Assembly: GCF_963678635.1 (NCBI RefSeq)
Contig: NC_087069.1
Coordinates: forward strand, 8,630,633-8,694,632
Length of the DNA: 64,000 nt
From: Symsagittifera roscoffensis
Lineage: Eukaryota > Xenacoelomorpha > Acoela > Convolutidae
Direction of reading: 5' to 3'
The notes under the pieces: generated by a model
Told to the model about the DNA's origin: nothing
Seen by the model: only the letters and a program-made list of their open reading frames with translations
Database searches by the model: none
In this document: positions 53,481 to 64,000 of the stretch, piece by piece
Layout: every line of letters starts with the position of its first letter
Position numbering within the stretch: position 1 is the first letter of the stretch
Translations under genes and position numbers: made by a program

Positions 53481-56400
53481 TTAATGGAGAGAGTAGTAAC
53501 TCCGACACTATTTTTTTAGTAGAAAAATACCGTTTGCAAATCTCAATGGCACAGTTTTTTTTGGCCATGTTAAAGTTCTTTTGTTGCTAGCTGTAAGTGA
53601 ACTAACTACTATCATGACAAGAAATAACTCCTTTTGTACAATTTTTATGGTTTCGAGCTGCGATTTGGCACATTTAAGTGTTTCAACAGTCCCCACTCTT
53701 CACTTTTTTGTTCCTGTTGAGTGAAGGCATTTGAATAAAAATCAGATTTTCAGTAATAACCAGATACTAAAATTTTTGCATGATAAAAATCAAAATGGGA
53801 TAACTGAAGTGTCCCATACTTTTTTAATTGGATCTTTATATAAACACTGAAATGTTTAAAATGATTGAGTTTTTTTTTCAAATTGTGATACAACGTACCA
53901 AACTTTTGTTTTTGCGTAGAAGAAAATTGAAAAAAAAAACCTTTTTTGCTGTTGCTTAAATCAATTCCCTACTCTTTGTCAAACCCAACCAATCAGAATT
54001 GAGTACTTTTTAAATTGGTTTACATTTTCAGAGTTAATTTTATTTTTATTTTGTAAATCGCTATCAAAAACACTTAAATTTTCTAACTTTTTTTCTACCA
54101 TCAAAAGAGTTCAGCGACTCAGTTAAATCTTTTTAACAAATTTATTCGAAAAACGAGCTCAGTTTTGAACCACGTAATGCCTATCAACGCTTCAAACCTA
54201 CGGGTGAATTTTATCTGACAAGAAACGAAAATTTTGAAATCTTTTTTTTTGAAATCTTGATAGCAATCAAAAATTGTACAACAAAATATCAAAGGCACTT
54301 TGTATCTACAACCCAAAAATTCAATCTGCACAAACTCCACAGCAAAGTTTTTAGTTACTTCATTTCTTTAAACGTTTTTAAAAATTCTCTTAATTACATG
54401 AAAATTTAAGAACTTGACTTTCTTCTTAAAAATCTGCAAATTCTCATTAATTATTTACAAAAAGTAAGTTGGTTTGGTGAAGAATTTTGCACAAAAGTTG
54501 ATATTATCGGAAAAGTTTTTTATTTTTACAGCAAACAATTTGTGGTTATTTTTGCAACATTTTCTGCGTATATTTTTAAATATTTGAAAAATTTGAGGCC
54601 TTTAAAGTTATTATTCGAAAAATGCCACAAATGAAAAAAAATTAATCTTTTTGGAAACAACAATGGTTTAAATTTTATTGAAAGAAAACTTTAGACAAAA
54701 TCTTTTTAAAAAAATTTCGTGAAAGGAAGCTGACATCTGATTGGACACAACTACAGACCAATAAAGAATTTTTATTCTGATCGATTCAACACACGTAATG
54801 AAAAAGAATGTACCTCTTACATTTGAATAAAAACTTTTTTTTTCAGTTTAACAACTAGCAACTGTCTCCTCTTTCAGCTCGAAATCATTCAATTTTCCTG
54901 TATTTTATCTGTCTTTTTTATCTCAATTTACTACTTGAAATTAAATTTTTAGTGCAAAACAGCATCTCTATGTACTACGAAGGGTTTTTGCCTGATGTAG
55001 TAGAAATCCAAGTAAGGGTAACAGTCTCCGAAATTTTTTTGGCACGAATGGTTCAAATGGTGAAGATTCTGCCAGAAACAGTCTCCGAATTGGGCACGAT
55101 TGAATGTCTTAATTCAAACTTGGCACTTTGTTGAGATACTGAGAAAAGATTTCAACGAACATCATCAGATGCAAGTTCCCATCTTTGAAAACAACTTGGA
55201 CCAATGCAGATGATGGGAAAAGTCACTGAGCAAACTGAATTGAACTACCCCAAGGTTCCTGACTTTTGTTGCGAAACTAGTAGATGAAATCTTTTTTCCT
55301 TGCGAGTAAGTGGTATCTGTTGAGATTCTCAAAACAATTAAAACAGGGACGCCTCAAAACAACCAGCTCTGCGCTCTATAGAGAACTTCCGGATTTCTTC
55401 AGCCGCTCGAAAGCTCTTTGATTATGTTTTTTGCGATTGAAAAATTTTTGGGAAAAAATGGGTAGTTCTGGCTGTATTATTCCAATTGGTTGAAAACCAA
55501 TTAAAATTTTGAATACAAGGTACTTTACCGATATAAAAATTGCACATTAATTGAGAAACTTGATCATTGATTAGTGATCTCAGGGAGAAAAAAATTTCGC
55601 ACAGAAGAAAAAAAAATTCGCATTTATTCATTAATTTTTTATTGTTTTTTGTAATCTTGTTCGAGAAATTGAAACACTTTCACCAGCTTGTAAAACTGAT
55701 TGAAACATTTCTTGCATCCTGTTGAAAAAATTGCATCATTTGAAAAAATTTTTATTTTTCTCTGGAATAATTTCAATACTCTTGCGAACATGCTAGAACA
55801 AACAGACTGGTTATCAAACCCACAATCAATCTATGTCATCTTTCTTTACAAATCCATAATCATCAAAAAACACTCAATTATGATCACCATTTACAAACGC
55901 ATAAGCATCCAAAATTTTCATATAAAACAGTCAATAAAACAGCCAATTACTTTCAACAATTCAAGTAGAGGTCAAATATATTTAAACTCAAAATAAATAT
56001 CAAATTCAACTGCAAGTTCCAAATTTTTTGAAAATGTTGAAAACGTAATCTTTTTTGAAGGTTCATCAAGTTTCAACAATTGTTTATTGTAACTTTGTTC
56101 ATTATTCATTTTTGAAAATTACTGTTACACCTTATAGCGAAAATTTTCTTAGAAGTAGACAGAAAATGTCATAGCAAAAAAAAGTTTCGACTCTGCTTCA
56201 TCTTTCAAACAATTTTCACGAAGTCTTAATTAGTGTTTTGATGTCCGTCATCATACAAGCTTAGAAGTGTGCTTTTTGAGCATTTTACATTGCTTATAAC
56301 TAATGTAATTTCAAAATTTCATCAAAATTTTTGCTATTTTTTTTAATTTTTACGAAACCTTTTTCTGAACAAGTTGACTAAAAGAATTTGCATAATTTGT

Positions 56401-57099
56401 CCTACTGGAATAAAACTAACTTTTCACGTTTTACCTTGAATTATAAAAGATAGACATGGTTTCAATTGTCTCAACGTTTTCTAGAAACTTATCGAGATCG
56501 TTGAAGGCCTTACCGCCAGACAGCTATCAATAGGTCTTTAATCAATTTCATCCGTTCAAACGGGTACTAGAAATAGGTTTCCTGGACTTTATGGCACAAC
56601 TAATAATAACTTGTTAAAGACAAAACCTAACTTAGGCAAGAGTAGCCGGTTGTTTGTTAGAAGCACAGAATGTTCCGATCTCAGCTGTTCAAAAAAAGCT
56701 AGAAAACAGTTTTGTTTGTTTTCAAAACGAACCGTTTTTTTGTATGAGCAAGACTGATTGCAAAGTTAAAAAGTGCTTAAAAAGTTAGCATTGGCCTTAA
56801 TTGTCCACAGTTGTTTCTCAAAACCAAAACCGAACAAAACTACTCGTATCAAAGCGAAGCACCGTATGTTCCGATTGTTTTAAATTGCTTATGGAACGGT
56901 GTTCCTTTTACAAAATTGATAAATTTTTCAAACAAAAATGAAAAATTGTTCAGAAAAAACTTTTCAAATTGTCCCCACACGCCACAAAAAATAAAATGAT
57001 ACATTTTGCACCTAGTAACGTAGCAGTCATGACAAAACATGTTTCAACCAATTTAGAACCATTTCTAAGACGGAATAAATCTCTTACTCGTTAACAGCA
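53481..57099. other. AT-rich stretch without recognisable features
   Basis: Short open frames only. No coding family, inverted repeat or RNA gene was seen. Confidence 0.4.
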
Positions 57100-58800
57100 C
57101 GAAATGTAATGCTCGTTAACTGTCCCATAATGGAAAACTTTAAACCCCCAAAACTTTACTAAAAATATTCATAGGCTAATATAATTACAAATTTGAACTC
57201 ATGACTCTAATAGCTTTTACACGGTATAAAAAGATTTGGCAAAACGGCACGTTAAAAAGCAGAAATTGGTCTAGATAATAAAACAACCCACGCACAAACA
57301 TTTTGTCACTTTCTTCGAAAAAATCGGAACAATAAATTAACAAAACTGATTGTATCATGGTGGAGCCCTGAATGCTTTTACTGTCTTTTAATGTCAATGG
57401 AGGAGTGCTCGCTCTCAGAAAATTAACAAGCTTTAAAAAAATGAAAAAACTTAGAACAACATTTGAGCTTGTTTTTGAAAACCATCACCTCACATATTAT
57501 GTAATATTTTAAGTAAAATAATTATCACATAGCAGAAACGTTAAATATTTCAAAGAGCATGCCTCAATTCAATTTGGAAAGATCTCTAATAGTGATTGAA
57601 TTTACTCTCAGATGTAATAGCCTGTCCCATAATTTTATGAAACATGATCACATGTGAAAAGTCATTTCATAGTCAAGACATCAAAACTTTTCGGATAATG
57701 TAAACAAATATGTTCATACACGGCTAGTTAAAAACTTCTGAAGAAAACGACCACCGAGCACAAACATTTGATCACTTTCTTCAAAAGTCGGAAAATGTTT
57801 GTATGTAATCTTAGGCAGAGCACAACAAGATGTCTCTGTAAAGAGGTGAACAGTTCGTATGGTGGTCCATGCTTTCGTGGATTAAGCGTTTTAGCATCAA
57901 AAACTTCAATTTTTTTTGTTAGTCAAGAGTGTAGAAAAGTTATAACAAAAATTTGTGACAATTGGCCTGAACATATTTTTCCGTTTTTGTTGAAGGACTA
58001 TGCATGCATATCAAAATAATTTTTTCAATTTTGGTTCACAAGCACAAGGAATTGCTAAACATGATACAAGTTAGTCCGAGAAACAAACGTTTAAGCTAAA
58101 TATATAAAATCAGTTCGCGTAAACAACAAAAAACAGTAGAAAAACTCAGCAGCGTGAAACTTTGTACATTAGTTTTTGGATTTTGGAAGAGCTTTTAGAA
58201 AAAAAAACTTAAAATAACAACTCTATAAGGTTTCAGTAAACAAAAACATCATTAAGATCGTTTATATGAGGTCGTCCGCATACTGTGTTCGTTGCCTGTG
58301 GCTGAGGCGAGAATTCAAAAGCCAAAAAAATTCAATCAGGGCGACGCCTTGAATCTTCTGACTGTCCTTCATTATCTATTCAATTTAAGAAAAAACAAAA
58401 AAAATGGAATCAAATGAAAAGTAAATTCTGTAAAATTCATCCGCCCGCACGCTATTTGGAATATAAAGTGATAATTTAACCTTTAGTAATGTTTTAATAA
58501 AAAAATAGCATGCCTCAGTTCAATTGTGAACAAATTTTGAGCCAGATTAACAGACGCTGATACGTTAGTATCACCAAACAAATTGCGCGTTAAGTGTCCC
58601 AAACTTACACTCTTTAGACCCCATCAATTCACGAAACAGGATCACAGGTGAAATATTTTTTTAAATCTGAGCTTAAGACATCAATACCTTTCAGATGGTA
58701 TAGCAGTTTTTGCCGGAAAAGGCTAGATAAAAATAAAAATTGGTCTGGAGGAAAAAATGCAATTCGAGGACGAATATTTGTCATTTTCTTCGCGTCAGAA
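57100..58800. repeat. three diverged copies of a roughly 280-base repeat
   Basis: Copies at about 57100-57330, 57550-57790 and 58500-58800. Shared landmarks are gcctcaattcaatttgg/gcctcagttcaattgtg (57560, 58512), tgtccca then gaaacatgatcacatgtgaaa/gaaacaggatcacaggtgaaa (57640, 58632), agacatcaaaa, and the shared cacaaacattt...cactttcttc end (57290, 57757; 58770 diverged). Confidence 0.5.
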
Positions 58801-59427
58801 TTGAAAGAGCTTAATTAGCTCATATCCCTCGACTCATTTGGATGAAAATTTTGCGGGTGGAAAAAGTTTTAAAAAACTAAAACACACCCGAGAAAAAAGA
58901 CTACTCGCTTTCAAACGACTTTTTTTTCTAAAAAGTTCCCCTTTAATGCACCTATGCCCATACGTATAAGTGACATATTTTGGTGACAAACATTTTTTTA
59001 GCCTTTTTTGTCAACTTGGGCCGCTATTTCGATTTTGGGGGAGGAAGTGCCGGCAAAATAGGTCTTTTTGGTTGCAACCGATTAAAAAAGTTGTCGTGAA
59101 ATTAAACAATTATTTGAGTACTTCGCATATTAGATTTATGGTTTGTTCGTTGCTAACTGCAAATTTATCAAAAAACCGAGAAAACCAAACTATTTCCTAA
59201 GAACAAGTAGAAAAAAAAAACATTTAAAAAATGTTCCCAGCAATTTAAGGCGGATAAAATGCTGGCTTTTTTTCCAAATTTTGCCAGTAAATTTTTCGGC
59301 GGCAGCGGTCACTAGATTTTAGGGGGAGGAAGGGGGTTCCTTTGACCAAGTCCCCGTATCTGTTCTGATGGAATGCATGATTTAAAATGCTCTCTAAATA
59401 TGTAAAAATTAGGCTTGAGTAGAAAAC

Positions 59428-59884
59428 GGGTGCCGGACATCAAGCCGACGGGACTTCAAGCCGAATCGTAAAATTAGGGACTTCAAGCCGAATAGTTCTT
59501 TATAAAGTCGTGAAATATGATTAATTTGAAAACTTTTTTGAAGAATTTCTGATTTTCACGATCTTTCTTTACTAGTTATCGGCGTTTTCATAAAATTTAA
59601 GCCTCCAAATGATGTTTCGGAAAGTTGAAAAGTAAAACATGGTTGAAGGCATTTTTTATGTTTATAATTTATGCATTTCAAAAACCGGCTGATGTTATTA
59701 ACGGATGCCAATCACAAGTGGTGCATTGTCATGAATAACATTTATCATGGATTAAACTTGCCAAAATTTTTGAAAAATAACGTTTTACAGATGATAAAAT
59801 AGTGTTTTGAGGTGCTTGTAAAGTTTTAATTTCGGCATCAAGTCCCTTCCGCTTGAAGTCCCGTCGGCTTGTTGTCCTAGACCC
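59428..59884. mobile_element. MULE-like MITE with terminal inverted repeats and 9-bp target duplication
   Basis: The left end gggtgccggacatcaagccg (59428-59447), extended by acgggacttcaagccgaa, matches the complement of the right end (about 59840-59884, gggtctaggacaacaagccg read on the minus strand). The direct repeat gtagaaaac flanks both sides (59419-59427 and 59885-59893). Length is 457 bp with no coding frame. A 9-bp duplication and terminal inverted repeats fit Mutator-like elements. Family name unknown. Confidence 0.75.
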
Positions 59885-60437
59885 GTAGAAAACATATTTC
59901 TGTGCAAGTATGTATGTAACAAATGAAAGGATATACCATGCAAAATGCGATGGTTTGAATTTAGAGGAACTTAAATTTTACCACATGTATTTGAAGCTGC
60001 AGATTCACCACAATGTTATGCTGAATGATTTCACGCTTCAGGCAATAATATTCATTTCCAACAAAGTTATCTTTAATATCATTATTGCGGCCAAGTTAGC
60101 GTGCAAAACTTTGACTGACAGGCATTTTTATCTTTAATTTCACCATTTATCAAATAAATGATAAAATTTTTGCGTTTTTAATTTTGTTAATCTTCTAAAA
60201 TTTCTTTCAGTTTCACAAATTGCGTAACATTTTTGAACGCATTTCTTATTCACTTTAGCATATTTATTCTATATTTTTTGTGTAACACATAATGTACATA
60301 AATGTATCTTAGAATTACCTTTTTTAGAACCAGAATTTGTGTAGCTGTCTGAGCAACGCCTCATTGATTTGTTTTTAATCAATCAAAAAACATTACAGTC
60401 AACTAACTGAGAGCTTTTTAGATTCATTATAATAAAA

Positions 60438-60614
60438 ATGCGTAACTTTGCAGTGGCCATGTTTTCAGCATTTTTAGCGTTCACTTTCAGCTGTGTTGTT
60501 TATCTTTCTGTTAATTATTACTTTGAATTAATACCTACTGCTGATGAGGTTCATCACAACTTCTGCCCATTACCAGATCCAAACTACGTACCCGTTGTGG
60601 GAATTCTGACCCAG
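60438..60614 (+). CDS. GGH: gamma-glutamyl hydrolase, exon 1
   Basis: Starts at an ATG in a good context (aataaaaATG). 59 codons: a hydrophobic N-terminus (VAMFSAFLAFTFSCVVYLSV), likely a signal peptide or anchor, then DPNYVPVVGILTQ, the beginning of the class-I glutamine amidotransferase-like fold of gamma-glutamyl hydrolase (family pattern P-I/V-IGILTQ). The enzyme trims poly-gamma-glutamate tails from folates in lysosomes or the secreted space. The likely splice point is after CAG (60614), because the next exon continues in phase with DNIYEPKG. The intron would then begin GC (60615). An alternative donor at ATT|GTCACA, 12 bases later, is also in phase. It is the only host gene recognised in the window. 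Confidence 0.75.
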
Positions 60615-62314
60615 GCAGGAATTGTCACATGTTGAATAGGATTCAGTTCACGTTTGAGTTTGTTTTGAACTAGTCCTTATGATCAGGCGCGGATCTACCC
60701 TTTTTGCTATGGTTTGGGGCTTCTCAAAGAAGTATCGAAAATGCCATCAGCTTTTTTTAGCGTCGACTAATTTTTTTTGTTTGAGTGCTCTCGAAAAATT
60801 AAACAGACCAATTTTTCAATAAGAAAACACGAGGTAAAAAAGCCGTTTTTGGGCAATTTGGGAAAGGTTGGAAGCAAAAATGTTGGAAGAAAAACTGAAC
60901 TTTTCCAACATCTTCCAACTTTCTTCGAAAAACCGAAGAAGAAATTGTTCGAATCATGGAGTTGTCCACACATTGTCATGACGACTAATCATGCCATGAA
61001 AAGGATTTTGGTCCTTTCCCTCGTGGATTAATGGCCTTAAATAAAAAATAAGCATTTAGTCTTCATAATAAACCTTGTAAGATCACTCGTTACATCATAA
61101 AATTGATGCTTAAAAGGGGTGGGGGAAAAGAAGACAAAATTCATTGAAAGCTCAAAAAATGTAAAAATTAGTTTTAGTCACTACAATCGATTTTTTTATT
61201 ACTTGTTTCCGAGTTAGGCTAGTTTAGCTAGCAACTTTTTTTTGCAATGAGCGCGAGTAGTTGGTCCAGTTTTAGAGTCTAAAAATGAAATGCGATTCAT
61301 TTCTGATTTCATCTTCAGTCTCTTTCACACATGATTAAAACGTAAAACAGAAACAATTGTGAAATTACAGTCCCAAACGGTATTATATCGTGGCATTTGA
61401 AAAAAGTTGTTTTGACGATCTCTTTTGCATCATCAGAAGTTTTCTGAGGTTAATCTTCGCCCAGCAATCTTAAGCTAAAATTATTTTTAAAGAAAAGAAT
61501 AAATGTTCCTCGAGAAATCAGATTGGGCTCTGTAAATAGCACCATTGATATTGCTTAAATTGCAACAAACATAGTCAACAAGTCTTTGCTTACTAGTTTA
61601 AATTTTTGTCCTCAGAAACTCCAAAATACTTAAAGTTATCTCTAACTGGGATTTTTGTTGCAGAAATAGTGATATCAGAAGCGTTTCCCTGCCAAAACCT
61701 TCCTCAAAAATTGTCCTGCCAAAGTTTCCAATAAGGCATTTCGAGGTATTAATTATGTGTTTATTGTCTCTGCCCCAGTTATTAACAGCCAAGAGATCAC
61801 TAAGAAATTCCAAATTTTTAGTAAATTTTTTAAAGAAGATAAACTTAGTATATATTACTGACTATATACAAAACTTAGAGCCGGTCAATCAAAAATGGGT
61901 GTCAAAAAGAGTTTAAAAATGTGGAAAATGAATTGAATTCCTCGGTAAATGACATGCTCTTTCCTAAAAAAAGGCTCTTGGTTATGGTAAATAGTGATTT
62001 TATATCTCTCAATTTTTGTTTTTTTTTTCTTGAAGATTTTTGGTGCCATTTTCTCTACTGAAAGATGCTATCATTTACAGAAAAAAAACATATAAGAAAA
62101 GATATTTAGCTCTTTGAGGCTGAGAAAAAATAGAAAAAATTGTCGAAATCAAATTTGCTGGTGCTCTCGATAAGAAACAGTGTCCGTGTATGTTTACTGA
62201 CACCTCCTTTTAACCTTTATGATTTTCCCCCTTTTTTGTGCAATTTTCAATTAAATTATACAACTAAAAAAATTTGATGCAATCTCGACCATTCCTGTAG
62301 CCCTTGATTAACAG
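60615..62314 (+). other. intron 1 of gamma-glutamyl hydrolase
   Basis: About 1.7 kb, AT-rich. It contains a cctcgtggattaatg block (about 61020) also seen at 62800 and, in diverged form, near 57870. These may be parts of an old repeat. The acceptor is ttaacag at 62308-62314. Confidence 0.55.
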
Positions 62315-62501
62315 GACAACATCTACGAGCCCAAAGGACAACAGAGTGGTCGTTACGTGTTATGGGCCACGTATGTGAAATGGATGGAACAAGCTGGTTT
62401 GAGAGTTGTACCTGTGTTGATGGACCAGTCAGATGACTATTACAGAGAGGTTTACAAGAGGGTTAATGGGCTGCTAATACCAGGGGGCAACGTCAGTATT
62501 G
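62315..62501 (+). CDS. GGH: gamma-glutamyl hydrolase, exon 2
   Basis: 187 bases, phase 0 to phase 1. It encodes QSGRYVLWATYVKWMEQAGL, then VVPVLMDQSDDYYREVYKRV and NGLLIPGGNVSI. These match the ASYVK...AGARVVPV and (I/L)NG(I/L)LFPGG signatures of gamma-glutamyl hydrolases. The donor G|GTTAGT is at 62502. No stop codons. The catalytic Cys and His exons are outside the window; I found no third exon before 64000. Confidence 0.85.
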
Positions 62502-64000
62502 GTTAGTGAGAAGACCCCCTATTTCAGATTTTACCTTATACGCCCAAAATTGTAACTCTTAAAATATGATAGCAGAAAACAAAATGCTCAATTCTGATTG
62601 GTTGAAAATTTAAACAACAGAAGCGCATAGTTCGAGCAATCGTCCAGTTAGAACATGATGCGTTGTTAGGTTATTTTGGCGGAATAAGTAAAAAGACCCA
62701 TATAGACTCCCTATTTGGGTCTCCTGCATGTAGTTCTTAAGCAGGGGCACAACAGCGGTTCGCCGTGATGAGCTGTACAGCTTGTATGTTGGTCCTATCC
62801 CTCGTGGATAAATGATCTTAAATATTTCCTTGCCACTTTTCTACTTACAAACAGGTTACCATAATTAGGATCATGCACTTAATTAGCGCCACTTGACTAG
62901 GCCTAAAGCTGGCCTTTTGATAACATTACATATCAGAGTAATGTAAATTGGCAGTTGTCTGTTGAATAATCTCTGATATGGAAACAATATATGTTAATAT
63001 GGTTGAATATACTATATACTTTAGTTTCTTTTTCTAGTGAGTTAGGACCGAGTTGGTTAACTCATAGAGTAATTTCGGATAGGGTACACCGTCTGCTCGT
63101 CACGCTATCTTATTTTCGGCCGGATAGATTCGTGCAACTTCTTAGTCTAATACCGATCCTAATCTTACTCTTATACTATCTAGTCTCAGGTTGTTTAACT
63201 AGTCTCTGCTAGGCTCAATAGATCTAGGGTATACTGGTTTATTGCGGCTGCTGAAGTACTCGGGAGAGTCCAACTAATTTCTAAGTTAAATTCAAATCTC
63301 TCTGGTGCTGAAATTACAAGTAACTTCAGCACTTACAAATAAGTGGGTTGTTAGTTAGATGGATCATGATTGGTTAATATTAAATACTTTACATTGGTAA
63401 AATATCTAATTTATCCAATCATAAAATGTAGTTTAGATCAGGTTCCACCCATCCGGGTTTTACAGAGTTTTTTAGAATAGTTCTTCTGCAATTCGAAGGA
63501 TGGATGATGGACGTTGGTGTTTGACGAACATCATATTTCTTCTGTTTCCTCTTTGTTAAAGAAGTTCCAGGAAGCTGGAGTTAGAGACATAAGACGTTGA
63601 GTCTTCTAGTGACAACGACTAAGTCTTTGCAACAAACTCAAATCTGATTTCAGAATGGTTGGCTATGTCAGGTTTTTCTGTTCTGCGTGGAGAACTTCTT
63701 TTGTGTCTGATCTAGTTTGGGAATGGCGTGGAGATTGTGCGTGGAGGGGATGCCTGGTTACTCGGATCTGTACGTATACTTGAACATCGAGGTGGTCATT
63801 GGTCTAGTTCAATGAAGTCCTTTTCTGCGAAGTCAAGTCGTACTCTAAATCCTTTGAGTTGTGATTGTGAGTGGCATATCGATTGTGGTTGGTCATTCTC
63901 TCTCGAGTGTAGTGGGGTCGTTTTGTCTTTAGATGTTCGTCCTTGGTGTTGTATTCTGATCTATGTATTGCATAATGTAATTTACATTTTATAAAACATT
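62502..64000. other. intron 2 or later sequence, nothing coding recognised
   Basis: Less AT-rich from about 63030. A cctcgtggataaatg block at about 62805 resembles 61020. An inverted pair gattggttaat...ttatccaatc lies at 63368-63420. No convincing exon. Confidence 0.4.

Noticed and set aside
63500-63620. Third exon of gamma-glutamyl hydrolase
   Set aside because: A short gaagctggagttag stretch looked coding, but no frame matches the family after PGGNVSI and no proper splice sites frame it.
1-64000. CRISPR arrays, bacterial operons, rRNA genes
   Set aside because: No spaced identical repeats, no ribosomal sequence and no bacterial gene structure were seen.

Overview
The window looks like transposon-rich DNA from a metazoan, probably an invertebrate. 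It is AT-rich. Its only recognisable host gene is interrupted by an intron and encodes gamma-glutamyl hydrolase. The rest holds Ty3/Gypsy LTR retrotransposons, three non-LTR (LINE) fragments, a Penelope-like fragment, a relic of a Maverick/Polinton-type DNA polymerase and a small MULE-like terminal-inverted-repeat element. I cannot name the phylum from sequence alone. There is no sign of bacterial operons or CRISPR.

Positions 1-30915 hold two head-to-tail copies, on the minus strand, of one very large Ty3/Gypsy element. The order is LTR (27614-30915), internal region (15797-27613), shared LTR (11789-15796), then a second internal region (11788 to the window start). Copy 2 with both LTRs is about 19.1 kb. 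In element order each internal region reads: leader with a candidate primer-binding site, coiled-coil/basic gag, capsid plus two CCHC knuckles, aspartic protease, reverse transcriptase, RNase H, a linker with repeated LSGE motifs, H2C2/DD35E integrase with a GPF module, and a C-terminal macro (ADP-ribose-binding-like) domain. A separate 3' ORF region follows. Both copies carry many stops, frameshifts and deletions, and neither can be autonomous. The 3' cargo differs: copy 1 carries an SGNH (GDSL) hydrolase ORF, copy 2 an unrelated basic ORF, and homology stops sharply inside codon 9 of a shared small ORF. The LTRs are 3.3 and 4.0 kb and contain a conserved hairpin, a short minisatellite and a conserved plus-strand ORF with its own TATA-like box.

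Positions 31640-40133 form a graveyard of retroelements on the minus strand: LINE-C (3' tails and RT C-terminus), LINE-B (endonuclease joined to RT C-terminus, RT core missing), LINE-A (ORF1 remnant plus an uninterrupted 763-codon RT frame without its endonuclease) and a Penelope-like RT fragment.

Positions 42090-48770 form a large imperfect inverted repeat (arms about 3.2 kb, centre about 45.3-45.6 kb). Each arm holds two tandem copies of the integrase C-terminal half of a different Gypsy element. Positions 51180-53480 hold a heavily broken type-B DNA polymerase. Three diverged copies of a roughly 280-base repeat lie at 57.1-58.8 kb, and a 457-bp inverted-repeat element with a 9-bp target duplication lies at 59428-59884.

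The first two exons of a plus-strand gamma-glutamyl hydrolase gene lie at 60438-62501. The remaining exons are expected past the window end. Stretches not listed as features (40134-42089, 48771-51180, 53481-57099, 62502-64000 and others) are AT-rich and showed me no coding or structured feature, as noted in the entries.
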